64,000 nucleotides of DNA, taken from NCBI GenBank assembly GCA_965218205.1, contig OZ244590.1:372001-436000 (forward strand), given 5' to 3'. The stretch's first letter is position 1. The number at the start of each line of letters is the position of its first letter. Below the pieces are notes generated by a model. That model worked only from the letters and a program-made list of their open reading frames with translations, was not told where the DNA came from and did no database searches. A program made the translations under genes and the position numbers. The DNA comes from CBDDCA01 sp965218205 (GTDB lineage Bacteria > Spirochaetota > Spirochaetia > WTKD01 > G963693115). Positions 25,697 to 32,783 of the stretch are shown here, one piece after another.

Positions 25697-27166
25697 CTAT
25701 CTTGTGTGAAATTCGTTACCAACACGAACATAATCAGCAATCTCAAATGATAACCAAACCATTGCCGCTACAGAAAGCGCTGAAGTTCCTAATGTTGCAT
25801 AAAAATACGTGTCTCTTCTTGTAATAGATTCTTGATATGAAGCGGAATGTATATCGTTGCCAGCACTCTGTAGGGTATTGGCTTCATTTATGTACAATCC
25901 GTATAAAATCAAAGGAGGGATGAGTGATGCTCCCATTATTGTAAATGCAGTGTAAAAATCGTTACGTTCTTTTTTTAATCTTTCTTCTAAAGGGATGGCA
26001 TTTGTTTGTTCCAATGCTAAACGTACTACTGAAGGAGTAAGGTGGTTAAGGGTAAGTCTTTTTGTTGCATGTTCTGGGAATGTAATTTCCATTTGTTTTG
26101 AGAATGAAGGGCGTAAAATGGTAACAGGACTATTGCCTACCCATTCTGAGTTGATATATACTTTTGCGTCTGATGGTTCGGTGAGTATAGTAATAGTATC
26201 GTTGTTAGTGGTAGAGAATAAAAAGGTGCGAGATATAGGTTCTAACTCTTGTACTATGAGTACTTCGTCTCGTTGTTGATTGTTATGTACTACCTGTATT
26301 GCATGTGTACCAGATATGATGGTAGAAAGATATACTTCACCAAACCCGATGAGGTTTCCATCCAGTAAAATTTTTGCATCGTTGAGTATTTGAGAGTTTT
26401 CGGTAACTGCTTTAATACTCAGTGATCCAGCTGGGACACCTAAAACGGCTGTTCGTACTGTTGGTCCTATGCTGGTGAATAGTTGTTGTATATCGGTAGG
26501 CTCTACTATTGTTTGTAAAATTTTTGTGGACTCATTAAATAAAGAATGATATGTATACAGGGATATTACTACAAAACGATTGAGTGTTTCAACAGTGTAG
26601 TAAAGTAATTCTTGTGCTTTTGCTGTTATTGCTATTCTGTTAAGGCTTGTTGTCGATTGAATGTTGTAGCTTGTATTGTTTTCAATAAGTTTTATTGGTA
26701 GAGTACTCTTTACGGGTATATCTTCATTTTTAATATCACGGATTTTTTGTATTCTCGTTTTCATCTCATTGATTTTTTTTTCTTCTAAACGTCTGTTGTT
26801 CCATATGTCTAAATTTTCTTCTTCTTTTAGATTTTTATTATTTAGTTCATCTTGTTTTTTTATAAGTTCTATTCCTAGTACCTCTAACGATCGTTCGCGT
26901 AAAAATTCGCGTGCTAAGTATAGCTCCTTTGTTGATAATTGTCTTTCTTTTACTTCACGCACAAGTGTTTGGAGCAGCGGGATAACTGAGAGACTTGTAG
27001 TTTTAGTCAGAGAGTCCAGAGAGTCAAAGTCTTCACTGACTATTCCTACAATAGCAACATTCCACGTGCTAAGCAGTCGTTCTTTATTTTCTTGAGAATA
27101 TACATACCCTGTAAGCTGGGTGAGACCTATGAATAATAAGATTGTACCAATATATCGTGTATACAT
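25697..27166 (-). CDS. exported PEGA-domain protein
   Basis: The 489-residue protein has a signal peptide (to about residue 24), a charged helical region rich in Glu/Lys/Asn (residues 100-150) and a PEGA domain near 325-385 (ILTEPSDAKVYINSEWVGNSPVTI). Two hydrophobic segments lie near the C-terminus (about 410-428 and 462-480). PEGA domains are surface or periplasmic beta modules. It lies 10 bases upstream of ftsY. A TATAGT -10-like box is only eight bases before the ATG. Confidence 0.75.
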   Translation of the reverse strand: MYTRYIGTILLFIGLTQLTGYVYSQENKERLLSTWNVAIVGIVSEDFDSLDSLTKTTSLSVIPLLQTLVREVKERQLSTKELYLAREFLRERSLEVLGIELIKKQDELNNKNLKEEENLDIWNNRRLEEKKINEMKTRIQKIRDIKNEDIPVKSTLPIKLIENNTSYNIQSTTSLNRIAITAKAQELLYYTVETLNRFVVISLYTYHSLFNESTKILQTIVEPTDIQQLFTSIGPTVRTAVLGVPAGSLSIKAVTENSQILNDAKILLDGNLIGFGEVYLSTIISGTHAIQVVHNNQQRDEVLIVQELEPISRTFLFSTTNNDTITILTEPSDAKVYINSEWVGNSPVTILRPSFSKQMEITFPEHATKRLTLNHLTPSVVRLALEQTNAIPLEERLKKERNDFYTAFTIMGASLIPPLILYGLYINEANTLQSAGNDIHSASYQESITRRDTYFYATLGTSALSVAAMVWLSFEIADYVRVGNEFHTR

Positions 27167-27243
27167 GCTGTTATACTATACTTTATAAATTATATTTTAA
27201 ACTATGCTTTTAAACTATAACGCTTAAATTGTCATTTTATAAA

Positions 27244-28345
27244 CTATGCTTTCTCAACTATACTTTCTAAGTATGCTTCTATAAAATGATCTATTTCTCC
27301 ATCCATAACTTTTTGTATGTCACTTGTCTCTCTGTTTGTTCGGTGATCTTTTACTAAATTATATGGATGAAACACATACGAACGGATTTGGCTTCCCCAT
27401 GAAATATTTAATTTTTTAGGAGATAGAGCATTTCTTTCTTCTTGTTTTTTTTGTTCATAATGATCAAATAGTCTGCTTCGTAGAATTTTGAGTGCAGTTT
27501 GTTTATTTTTAATTTGTGATCGTTCATTTTGACATTGTACAACAATTCCTGTTTCAATATGAGTAATACGCACAGCAGAATCTGTTTTGTTCACATGCTG
27601 TCCTCCTGCTCCACTGGAGCGATAGGTGTCTACTCTTATTTCTTCTGGTTTTATTTCAATAGTAGTGGTATCGTTGAGTATCGGAAGGGCATGCACAGAC
27701 GCAAAGGTGGTATGCCTACGATTGCTACTATCAAAAGGAGAGAGACGCACTAAGCGGTGTATTCCTGTTTCTGCTTTTAGCTGTCCGTACGCGTATTCTC
27801 CTTTAATTTCTAATAACACAGACTTTATTCCTCCTTCTGAAGATTGAATATCAAGCTCTTTTACGCTAAATTGTTTCTTTTCGCACCATCGAATGTAAAG
27901 ACGATATAATAGTTTTACCCAATCGCAAGACTCTGTTCCTCCTGCTCCTGTTTGAACACTCAGATATGAATTGTTAATGTCTATTTCATTGCTAAAAAAT
28001 GTATAAATTTTTAGTTGCTGAAAATCGTGAAGTAACTGTTCATATTCTTGTTGTATTTCGTTGCTATATTCATTACTATCGTCACTTTCTTTTGCAAGTT
28101 CACAGAGAGTCTCTAAATTTTCTGTATCCTGTAGAATTTTTTCCCATTGAGATACTGAGTTTTTGAGGCTGGTTATCTGTTTAAGTACTTGTGTTGCTTG
28201 AGCAATATTTTCCCAAAAAGTTGGATTTTGACTTTCTTGTTCTAGGCTTGTAATGTGAGAATAAGTGTCTTGTAAGTCAAAGCCGCCTCCATTGAGTAGT
28301 AATATCTTGCTTTAGTGTTTCAACTTGTTTTATTAATTCTTCCAT
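27244..28345 (-). CDS. prfB: peptide chain release factor 2, programmed +1 frameshift
   Basis: ATG 28345 opens 22 codons ending at an in-frame TGA (28279-28277). A +1 shift at CTT-TGA-C continues an open frame to TAG at 27244, giving about 366 residues, the usual RF2 size. The shifted frame contains the RF2 codon-recognition tripeptide in RLVRLSPFDSSNRRHT and the catalytic GGQ in YRSSGAGGQHVNKTDSAVR. The frame lacks any early ATG after the shift, so frameshifting is required. RF2 reads UGA and UAA, and the shift autoregulates its level. Confidence 0.95.
28276..28290 (-). promoter_or_regulatory. RF2 programmed frameshift site
   Basis: The minus strand reads GGAGG-CGG-CTT-TGA-C. A Shine-Dalgarno-like GGAGG lies three bases before the slippery CTT, followed by the UGA stop and C. 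This is the canonical spacing of bacterial prfB frameshift signals. Confidence 0.95.
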
Positions 28346-28411
28346 ATACAAAGCATAAACTATTTTTTATTTTTGTACAAATGAATTGTGAGATTTTTTT
28401 GACCCCTGCCA

Positions 28412-28447
28412 AAGCCTTTGCTGTCGCAATTAGTCCTTGAATATGCA
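28412..28447 (+). repeat. 36-bp direct repeat, copy 1
   Basis: An exact 36-bp match to 37608-37643, same orientation, beginning AAGCCTTTGCTGTCGCAATT. The two copies bound the surface-lipoprotein island. A short ORF crosses it on the minus strand (HIQGLIATAKA), but the identity stops at 36 bp on both sides. Confidence 0.8.
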
Positions 28448-28520
28448 CATGAAGGTAGTAATAAAAGTGCTTATAGATATTTGTAGAGACTTTAAAGCAG
28501 GAGAAAGTATCTTTCAAAAT

Positions 28521-28570
28521 GGAAATTCAAATTAGAAGCTGAACAGAAGTACCAAAAAACACCTCAAAAG
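28521..28570 (+). mobile_element. solo IS30-family end (left end remnant)
   Basis: These 50 bp match the left end of the IS30-type element at 31631-31680 in 47 of 50 positions (GGAAATTCAAATTAGAAGCT...). No transposase follows. It is a decayed or recombined end of a former copy. Confidence 0.75.
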
Positions 28571-28597
28571 TACTTGCATATATATTATAATGAATGT

Positions 28598-28981
28598 ATG
28601 AGCAATGAATTTACTTTATATTCTTTAAAAAAATTTTATTATGAATTAAAAGAGGTATATGGAGCTAAAAATAAGATGTCATCAGGTATAAATACTCTAG
28701 GTTATCAATTCAATGGTATTCCGTTAGATGTAAAAACTGATTTTACTACTAATCCTTATCAATTACGGTTTACAAATCCTAGAAACAATAAGTCTTTTTA
28801 TTTTAATATAGAAGAAGGTTTTAAAATAAAGACATTTGTTCCAAGTCATATTTATAAACTCATGTTAGCTACCTTAGAAATAGAATACGATTCCAAAAAA
28901 ATCTTCAAACCTTACAATTTATTAGCTGATTTCAGTAAGTACGAAAAAAAATGCAAATGGGTAGATCCCTTACGAGCATAA
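28598..28981 (+). CDS. hypothetical protein of the island edge
   Basis: From ATG 28598 the product is 127 residues, soluble and Lys/Tyr/Phe-rich, starting MSNEFTLYSLKKFYYELKEV. No signal, membrane segment or known motif is recognised. A TTG 24 bases upstream is an alternative start. It lies between an IS-end remnant and the first surface lipoprotein and is overlapped by a possible 41-residue ORF in the +1 frame. The pair could be a small accessory module, but its function cannot be inferred. Confidence 0.55.
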   Translation: MSNEFTLYSLKKFYYELKEVYGAKNKMSSGINTLGYQFNGIPLDVKTDFTTNPYQLRFTNPRNNKSFYFNIEEGFKIKTFVPSHIYKLMLATLEIEYDSKKIFKPYNLLADFSKYEKKCKWVDPLRA

Positions 28982-29076
28982 ATATAGAGGCTGACCTATT
29001 TAATGAAGAATATATGGCAGAAAGTAAAAGCGTACAACAACTAAAAGAAAGGGAATTATGTATAAAAGCGGACTAA
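28951..29076 (+). CDS. possible 41-residue ORF overlapping the preceding gene
   Basis: ATG 28951 lies 31 bases inside the preceding gene in the +1 frame and opens MQMGRSLTSINIEADLFNEE, a charged peptide ending in KAD. The overlap would allow translational coupling. It might instead be the natural C-terminus of the 127-residue protein displaced by a one-base frameshift, since the +1 frame continues smoothly across its stop. Confidence 0.3.
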   Translation: MQMGRSLTSINIEADLFNEEYMAESKSVQQLKERELCIKAD

Positions 29077-29143
29077 AATATATATATAGGAGAGTACAAA
29101 TATTTTATAATTACATAGAAAGTATTAAAAGAGAGGTATGTAT

Positions 29144-29179
29144 ATGAAGCATAATAAAATTATAAAGAGGTATGTATGA
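29144..29179 (+). promoter_or_regulatory. 11-codon leader ORF overlapping the lipoprotein start (ATGA)
   Basis: ATG 29144, behind GAGAGG, encodes MKHNKIIKRYV and stops at TGA 29177-29179, which overlaps the lipoprotein ATG at 29176. The lipoprotein has its own AGAGG site inside this ORF. The arrangement resembles the mini-ORF at 2216. Confidence 0.35.
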
Positions 29180-31410
29180 AATATATAAATATATTGTATT
29201 TATTTTTTATCGTTCTTGTGTTGTCTTTATTGAATTGTGAATATCTAAAGGTAAAGGTAGAAGTAAGTGGCACAGCCACCGCACCGCCAGAGGCACGCGG
29301 TATTACAGGAAGAGCCACCGATACCAGTATAGGCATATCATGGCAAGAGCCAGCCCTTACCAGCACACACAAGCAAGCAAACGGACAAACTCTTACCAGT
29401 GCAGAAGTATCGTATAGAATATACGCAGTAGCAAAGGGAGACAAAGCCCGCACAATAGCAGAGATTAAAGGAGCAGATACAAGCCCGCTAGAAACAGCAA
29501 AGGGAACAACAAACACAAATATACATAACCTTACCCCTAATACCACCTATGAAATAGTAGTACAAGTAGTGAATGCAACGAACACTACAAAAGTCTCTAC
29601 AGGCAAACGAATAGAAGTAACTACCCTTACCACTAATCAAGCCACCGCACCCGCTGAAGTAAGCAATATTGTAGCAGGCAGTGTAACGGCTAGCAGTACA
29701 ACACTATCGTGGACAGCCCCAACACTTACAAGCGAACATAAGAAAGCAAACGGACAAACTCTTACCAGTGCAGAAGTATCGTATAAAGTCTATAGGGTAG
29801 CAAAGGGAGCAAAGAGCCGAACAGTAACCCAGATTAAAATAGTAGATAACAGCCCGCTAGCAGTAACAAAGGGAACAACAAGAATAACTATAAATAACCT
29901 TACAGCAAATACTCCCTATGAAATAGTAGTACAATCAGTGAACGCAACGGACACTACAAAAGTCTCTACAGGCATACGAATAGAAGTAACTACTAATAAC
30001 TCCGCCACCGCACCAGCAGAGGCACGCGGTATTACAGGAAGCCCCACCGATACCAGTGTAGCGGTATCATGGCAAGCCCCAGCCCTTACAAGCATACACA
30101 AGAAAGCAAACGGACAAAGACTCACAGTGGCAGATGTATCATACAAAGTATATAGAGTAGCAAAAGGAAGCAATGCCCGAACTATAGCAGAGATTAAAAC
30201 AGCAGACACGAAACCGATAGAAGTAGCAAAAGGAACAACCTACACAAATATACCTAACCTTACAAGAAGTACAACCTATGAAATAGTAGTACAATCAGTG
30301 AACGCAACGGACACTACAAAAGTCTCTACAGGTATACGAATAGAAGTAACTGCACAATATAAATATACTCCTATGAATAGATCCGAACTAATTACCGCAA
30401 TTAAAACTATAATTGACACGGATAAAAACGGCAGAATTGACTACCTCAGCGATGATCTAGACGCAAACTTAAACAGTATTGATACAAGCAATATTACAGA
30501 CATGAGCAGTCTTTTTACTGAAAAAACAAAATTAGATTTATTTGATGGGGATATATCAAACTGGAATGTAAGCAACGTAACCGATATGGGCAGTATGTTT
30601 AATGGAGCAGAAGCCTTTAATAGTGATCTATCAAACTGGAATGTAAGCAACGTAACCGATATGAGCGCTATGTTTAGACAAGCAATCGCCTTTAATAGTG
30701 ATCTATCAAACTGGAATGTAAGCAAGGTTACAAATATGAGAGCTATGTTTAACGAAGCAGAAGCCTTTAATAGTGATCTATCAAACTGGAATGTAAGCAA
30801 CGTAACCAATATGATCGCTATGTTTTATTCTGCAACCGCCTTTAATAGTGATCTATCAAACTGGAATGTAAGCAACGTAACCAATATGAGCTTTATGTTT
30901 TATTATGCAACCGCCTTTAATAGTGATATATCAAAGTGGAATGTAAGCAACGTAACCAATATGAGCTATATGTTTAGCGTAGCAAAAGCCTTTAATAGTG
31001 ATCTATCAAACTGGAATGTAAGCAAGGTTACAAATATGAGAGAGATGTTTTATTATGCAACCGCCTTTAATAGTGATATATCAAAGTGGAATGTAAGCAA
31101 CGTAACCGATATGAGCAAGATGTTTAGCCTAGCAACCGCCTTTAATAGTGATCTATCAAACTGGAATGTAAGCAAGGTTACAAATATGAGAGAGATGTTT
31201 TATTATGCAACCGCCTTTAATAGTGATCTATCAAACTGGAATGTAAGCAACGTAACCGATATGAGCAAGATGTTTTATTCTGCAACCGCCTTTAAGAGAG
31301 ACCTAGAAGCATGGGGGAAGCACATAGGAAAAAAAAGAGTATTTAAGGGAGATATGTTTTATAAGAGTGGAGTAACAACGCCACCCTCATGGTATAAAGG
31401 TACAAAGTAA
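29176..31410 (+). CDS. surface lipoprotein with three Fn3-like domains and ten BspA (DUF285) repeats
   Basis: The 744-residue product has a lipoprotein signal ending LSLLNC. Three Fn3-like modules of about 110-120 residues follow (near 35-155, 160-270, 275-390), each with SWxxPxLTSxHKxANGQ and TYEIVVQxVNAT. A short linker DTDKNGRIDY leads to ten perfect-length 25-residue repeats of the pattern FNSDLSNWNVSNVTDMxxMF (about 456-705). BspA-type repeats form solenoids that bind host matrix or other bacteria in oral spirochaetes and Bacteroidota. The repeats vary mainly in the residues after the Met-x-x-Met-Phe block. Confidence 0.85.
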   Translation: MKYINILYLFFIVLVLSLLNCEYLKVKVEVSGTATAPPEARGITGRATDTSIGISWQEPALTSTHKQANGQTLTSAEVSYRIYAVAKGDKARTIAEIKGADTSPLETAKGTTNTNIHNLTPNTTYEIVVQVVNATNTTKVSTGKRIEVTTLTTNQATAPAEVSNIVAGSVTASSTTLSWTAPTLTSEHKKANGQTLTSAEVSYKVYRVAKGAKSRTVTQIKIVDNSPLAVTKGTTRITINNLTANTPYEIVVQSVNATDTTKVSTGIRIEVTTNNSATAPAEARGITGSPTDTSVAVSWQAPALTSIHKKANGQRLTVADVSYKVYRVAKGSNARTIAEIKTADTKPIEVAKGTTYTNIPNLTRSTTYEIVVQSVNATDTTKVSTGIRIEVTAQYKYTPMNRSELITAIKTIIDTDKNGRIDYLSDDLDANLNSIDTSNITDMSSLFTEKTKLDLFDGDISNWNVSNVTDMGSMFNGAEAFNSDLSNWNVSNVTDMSAMFRQAIAFNSDLSNWNVSKVTNMRAMFNEAEAFNSDLSNWNVSNVTNMIAMFYSATAFNSDLSNWNVSNVTNMSFMFYYATAFNSDISKWNVSNVTNMSYMFSVAKAFNSDLSNWNVSKVTNMREMFYYATAFNSDISKWNVSNVTDMSKMFSLATAFNSDLSNWNVSKVTNMREMFYYATAFNSDLSNWNVSNVTDMSKMFYSATAFKRDLEAWGKHIGKKRVFKGDMFYKSGVTTPPSWYKGTK
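30541..31290 (+). repeat. ten tandem 75-bp units inside the BspA lipoprotein gene
   Basis: Exactly 750 bp made of ten 75-bp units encoding 25 residues each. Several units are nearly identical (the units starting near 31066 and 31216, for example). Such identity favours copy-number change by recombination without losing frame. Confidence 0.9.
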
Positions 31411-31442
31411 GAGAAAACTAATAATTAGTAGAGGAGCAAAAA

Positions 31443-31630
31443 ATGAAATTATTGAAGGTATCATATATATTTTATCGTTCTTGTGTTTTCACTGTTTAAT
31501 TGTGAAGATCTAAAGGTAAAGTTAGAAGTAAGTGGCACAGCCACTGCACCGCCAGAGGCACGCAGTATTACAGGAAGCCCCACCGCTACCAGTATAGGCA
31601 TATCATGGCAAGAGCTAGCCTTTACCAGCT
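31443..31630 (+). pseudogene. truncated second copy of the Fn3/BspA lipoprotein
   Basis: A GAGGAGC site and ATG at 31443 open a sequence closely matching the start of the lipoprotein at 29176: a hydrophobic signal, FNCEDLKVK lipobox region, then GTATAPPEAR and GISWQE. The ATG frame hits TAA early, because the signal peptide is in the +1 frame. The match stops abruptly at 31630 where the IS30 element begins. The rest of the gene is absent on the far side of the IS. Confidence 0.8.
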
Positions 31631-32703
31631 GAAAATTCAAATTAGAAGCCGAACAGAAGTACCAAAAAATACCTCAAAAGGGGTTTTATATCCTAATATC
31701 TTTCTGGGGGTATTATTGATTGTAGCAACAATCGCACAAAGATGTGCAGGAGAAATACAAGAAATATCAGTTCCTTTTTTAATATATCTGCGCAGTAATT
31801 TATTTGCATGCTCAATACTTCCTTTTTGCCATGGACAATGAGGATAGGTAAAATACATTGGCACAAAGCTATCTAAAAATGCAAGTGTATGATACGAAAA
31901 TTCACTGCCATTATCAGTAGTAAATGAATGTATCTTATCTGGATACTGCTTTTTTAGTTCCCAGAGGGTTTGTTTGGTATGTTCTTTGGTAGCACGAGGC
32001 AGTTGCTTTGCAAATAAAAAACGACTTTTTCGTTCAATAGTAGTTTGTATGGCTGAGCTGCTCTCTTTGCCAACAATACAATCAGTTTCGCAGTGGCCTA
32101 TAGTAGTACGAGCATTTATTTGTGCAGGGCGTTCATCGATTCGTGTCTTTTGTTGTTCAAAAGTACCTGTATTGTGCGGTATTCTGTGTATTTTGCGTGT
32201 TTTTCGCTGATAAGGAAGGTATGTATACAGTGTTCCTCCTTCCTTTGCATCTCGTGCTATGAGTATGTATATTGATTCAACACTTATTGCAAATGAGATA
32301 TTTTCAAGCTGTGCTCTTCCTTTCATGGCATCAGGCGATAAGCCTTGTTTGAGATAGATTGCTACTTGTGTTCGTATGTGTTCATTCTCTGTTACAGGGC
32401 GAGTGCGTGGATATAGTTTGCGTTTCTGTGATAGCATGTCAGCATATTCAGCGTCATAGTATTTTGTATTTAATCGATTGCGTTTTATTTCGTCTGCTAT
32501 CGTTGATACCGATCTGTTGAGGGATCGTGCTATTTCACGTTTTGACTTTTTGCACTTAAGCATGCGTGCTATTTCTGTGCGTTCATGGTATGATATATGA
32601 GTATAGCTCATAGGGGTTCCTTTTTTTGTTTCTTATTATTAGGATATACCCTATGAGTTTTTTTTATTTTTTTTGCACTGTTCGGCTTCTGATTAGAATT
32701 TCC
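31631..32703 (-). mobile_element. IS30-family insertion sequence (1,073 bp)
   Basis: Terminal inverted repeats are visible: 31631-31656 matches the reverse complement of 32678-32703 in 23 of 26 positions (core AATNAGAAGCCGAACAG). Between them lies one transposase gene on the minus strand, whose stop codon falls in the left repeat. No convincing target duplication is seen at the outer edges. Partial end copies occur at 28521 and 45657. Confidence 0.88.
31637..32611 (-). CDS. IS30-family transposase
   Basis: The 324-residue protein has the N-terminal helix-turn-helix of IS30 (MSYTHISYHERTEIARMLK, SKREIARSLNRSVSTIADEI). Its DDE core has Asp in GHCETDCIVG, Asp in FTTDNGSEFS and Glu in PWQKGSIEHANKLLRRY. 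The end NNTPRKILGYKTPFEVF is typical. The gene appears intact, so the element may still be active. Confidence 0.95.
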   Translation of the reverse strand: MSYTHISYHERTEIARMLKCKKSKREIARSLNRSVSTIADEIKRNRLNTKYYDAEYADMLSQKRKLYPRTRPVTENEHIRTQVAIYLKQGLSPDAMKGRAQLENISFAISVESIYILIARDAKEGGTLYTYLPYQRKTRKIHRIPHNTGTFEQQKTRIDERPAQINARTTIGHCETDCIVGKESSSAIQTTIERKSRFLFAKQLPRATKEHTKQTLWELKKQYPDKIHSFTTDNGSEFSYHTLAFLDSFVPMYFTYPHCPWQKGSIEHANKLLRRYIKKGTDISCISPAHLCAIVATINNTPRKILGYKTPFEVFFGTSVRLLI

Positions 32704-32783
32704 AATATAAAATACTATTTTGTGCTATAATTCTATTGTGTATAATGCTATATACAATAAAACAAATAGTAAGGAGTATTTCT

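Noticed and set aside
28320..28517. 65-residue minus-strand ORF upstream of prfB
   Set aside because: It overlaps the prfB start and contains the 36-bp repeat. Only 12 codons are shared with the other copy, so it is not supported as a gene.
30541..31290. CRISPR-like regular repeats
   Set aside because: The 75-bp units are contiguous, in frame and encode BspA repeats. There are no unique spacers.
31605..31841. Plus-strand ORF joining the truncated lipoprotein to the IS
   Set aside because: It is an accidental read-through from the lipoprotein fragment into the antisense of the transposase.
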